Below, one piece after another: positions 62,851 through 64,000 of a stretch of DNA of 64,000 nucleotides (its first letter is position 1; the number at the start of each line of letters is the position of its first letter). The position numbers and the translations under genes are program-made. The notes below the pieces were generated by a model. That model searched no databases, had not been told where the DNA came from, and was given only the letters and a program-made list of their open reading frames with translations. Origin of the DNA: G963701675 sp963701675 (GTDB lineage: Bacteria > Planctomycetota > Planctomycetia > Gemmatales > Gemmataceae); the NCBI GenBank assembly GCA_963701675.1, contig OY969623.1:5642001-5706000 (forward strand), in the 5' to 3' direction.

Positions 62851-63843
62851 TTACGGTGCGTGCTTCGACTGAAAACGCTTCGACATCCATTCTTTCTCAC
62901 CCGTCTCGCTCTTTTGTACGATGAGTGCCGCCGTTCCTTCCAGTGACTCAATCAACGCGAGGCCACGTTCCGCGCCGAGAACACTCACGGCTTTCGTCAG
63001 TGGATCGGCATAAATGCCGTGCCTTGCGATGACGGTTACGCTGAGGCGCTCGGACAAGCCGACTCCGGTTCTCGGGTCGATTAGGTGGGAGTATCGCTTG
63101 CCGTCGATTTCGATGTGTTGCTCGAAATCCCCCGAAGTCGACACGGCCGAATCCTTGAGCACCAAGTAGCGTGATGGTTTCGCGTTGGGATTATTGAGCG
63201 GCGCGACGCCCACGGACCAACCATCGGCATCGGGCGGCGGTCCGCTGACGACGATGTCGCCGCCCGCCGCCACCAAGGCACGGGTAATGCCGTGTTTCTT
63301 CAGTACTTCCTGCGCTTCGTCGGCGGCATACCCTTTTCCGATACCGCCCAAGTCAAGCATCATCCCGCGTTTGGCAAGTCGAACCGTTTGTGCGTCGGGG
63401 TCCAGAATCAAGTTCTTATATCCCACCAAGTCGCGTGCCTTGGCGAGTTCATCCGCACTCGGCAACTCGTGGGATTTCCTGGCCCGGCGCCAAAGCCGCG
63501 ACACACGGCCGATGGTGACGTCGAACGCGCCGTCGGAGAGGCCGGCAATTTCTTGCGCGTGTGCCAGGACGTGGAATAACTCCGGGCCCACTGACACGGG
63601 CGCGCCACCGGACTTCTTGCATAACTGCATCAATTCCGAGTCCGGCTTGTAGTCGCTCATGATGCGGTCGAGTTCGGCGATGCGTTCGAACGCCGCTTTA
63701 CTTGCCGCGCGGGCTTTCGCCTCATCCGGTGCATAGAGAGTAAGTTGAAACCGCGTTCCCATGTGCGGTTCCGTGAAGGTGAATCGAGTAAGCGGTTCAT
63801 CCGCGACGGCGACCAACAAAATGGGAACCAGTGCGTGCATCAT
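62851..63843 (-). CDS. apbE: FAD:protein FMN transferase (ApbE family)
   Basis: 330 residues from ATG 63843 (MMHALVPILLVAVADEPLTR); the longer frame to 63891 lacks a signal. A short signal peptide is followed by the conserved MGTRFQLTLYAPDEAKARAA, FDVTIGRVSRLW, the substrate motif GIGKGYAADEAQEVLKKHG, ALVAAGGDIVVSG, and the metal/FMN site HLIDPRTGVG with SVTVIARHGIYADPLTKAVS. ApbE attaches FMN covalently to threonine of periplasmic flavoproteins such as Rnf or Nqr subunits. No obvious target protein lies in the window. It is the first gene of a minus-strand group that leads into the glycan genes. Confidence 0.93.
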   Translation of the reverse strand: MMHALVPILLVAVADEPLTRFTFTEPHMGTRFQLTLYAPDEAKARAASKAAFERIAELDRIMSDYKPDSELMQLCKKSGGAPVSVGPELFHVLAHAQEIAGLSDGAFDVTIGRVSRLWRRARKSHELPSADELAKARDLVGYKNLILDPDAQTVRLAKRGMMLDLGGIGKGYAADEAQEVLKKHGITRALVAAGGDIVVSGPPPDADGWSVGVAPLNNPNAKPSRYLVLKDSAVSTSGDFEQHIEIDGKRYSHLIDPRTGVGLSERLSVTVIARHGIYADPLTKAVSVLGAERGLALIESLEGTAALIVQKSETGEKEWMSKRFQSKHAP

Positions 63844-63912
63844 GAGCGTAGTTCGGTAGAATATCCTTCCGGCCGATTGCCGCCAGCCCACCTAACATCG
63901 GAGCTTATCAGA

Positions 63913-64000
63913 ATGCATCGGCAGTTTCACCCACAGGTCGGCGCGGCCGTGTTCGCGATGGCAGTGGGCGTAGGCATCCTACTCGCGCAAGACTTGCCGA
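63913..64000 (+). CDS. Start of a probable secreted protein (partial, cut by right edge)
   Basis: ATG 63913 opens a frame to the window end, reading MHRQFHPQVGAAVFAMAVGV and GILLAQDLP. This looks like a signal peptide with a cleavage site near LLAQD. It diverges from ApbE with about 70 nt between the starts. Only 29 codons are visible, so nothing can be said about function. Confidence 0.5.
   Translation, partial: MHRQFHPQVGAAVFAMAVGVGILLAQDLP

Noticed and set aside
61740..62924. 394-codon plus-strand frame
   Set aside because: It is antisense to the epimerase and the small protein genes, both of which show conserved motifs.

Overview
The window looks like a chromosomal segment of a planctomycete (phylum Planctomycetota; I cannot place the genus). 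The evidence is the density of planctomycete-type families: a PVC-type heme-binding dehydrogenase fused to a DUF1080-like domain, LEPR-XLL N-termini (RPLLELLEARL, LELLEPRIAF, LERLEPRLPPG), GEVED domains, an ECF sigma factor paired with a Ser/Thr kinase carrying an FGE/SUMF1-like tail, and several small planctomycete-only hypotheticals. No rRNA, tRNA, transposase gene or CRISPR array was seen.

Layout. (1) 1-5215: a large secreted cytochrome/dehydrogenase (minus strand, cut by the left edge), a small conserved protein, a phytanoyl-CoA dioxygenase-family enzyme and a lysine-rich small protein. (2) 5609-45678: about 40 kb of secreted repeat proteins on the plus strand. Ten paralogues (P1 to P10 here) share a LEPR-XLL leader, a GEVED domain and an array of FG-GAP/VCBS blades with the calcium-loop pattern DxDxDGDxD. 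P1 to P4 also carry a right-handed beta-helix. They are followed by an SBBP-repeat protein and three beta-helix/choice-of-anchor-Q genes, one of them decapitated. An ECF sigma factor and a transmembrane Ser/Thr kinase sit between P5 and P6. Stop and start codons overlap through much of the series, so long polycistronic messages are likely. (3) 41793-43106, inside that cluster: a stranded polymorphic-toxin tail (Hint remnant plus Ntox37-like domain) with a broken immunity-like gene, bracketed by two perfect REP-like hairpins. (4) 46396-48696: guaB and a frameshifted secreted planctomycete protein. (5) 48868-63843, minus strand: a signalling and exopolysaccharide region with a Wza-like export protein, a Ser/Thr kinase-REC-HD-GYP protein (frameshifted), response regulators, a hybrid histidine kinase, a primary-like sigma factor, a NarL-type two-component pair, a WecA/MraY-type transferase, a nucleotide-sugar epimerase, a small protein and ApbE.

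Main observation: counting DxDxDGDxD motifs by eye gives exactly 7 or 14 blades in all ten paralogues (7,14,14,14,7 then 7,14,7,14,14; 112 in total), and the neighbouring SBBP protein has 7 repeats. This fits closed seven-bladed propellers, single or double, rather than freely expanding tandem repeats. Palindromic repeats sit in frame inside the linkers of several of these genes, and a short C-terminal LDAFF-type motif recurs. Several genes carry single-base frameshifts, which could be real decay or sequencing error.
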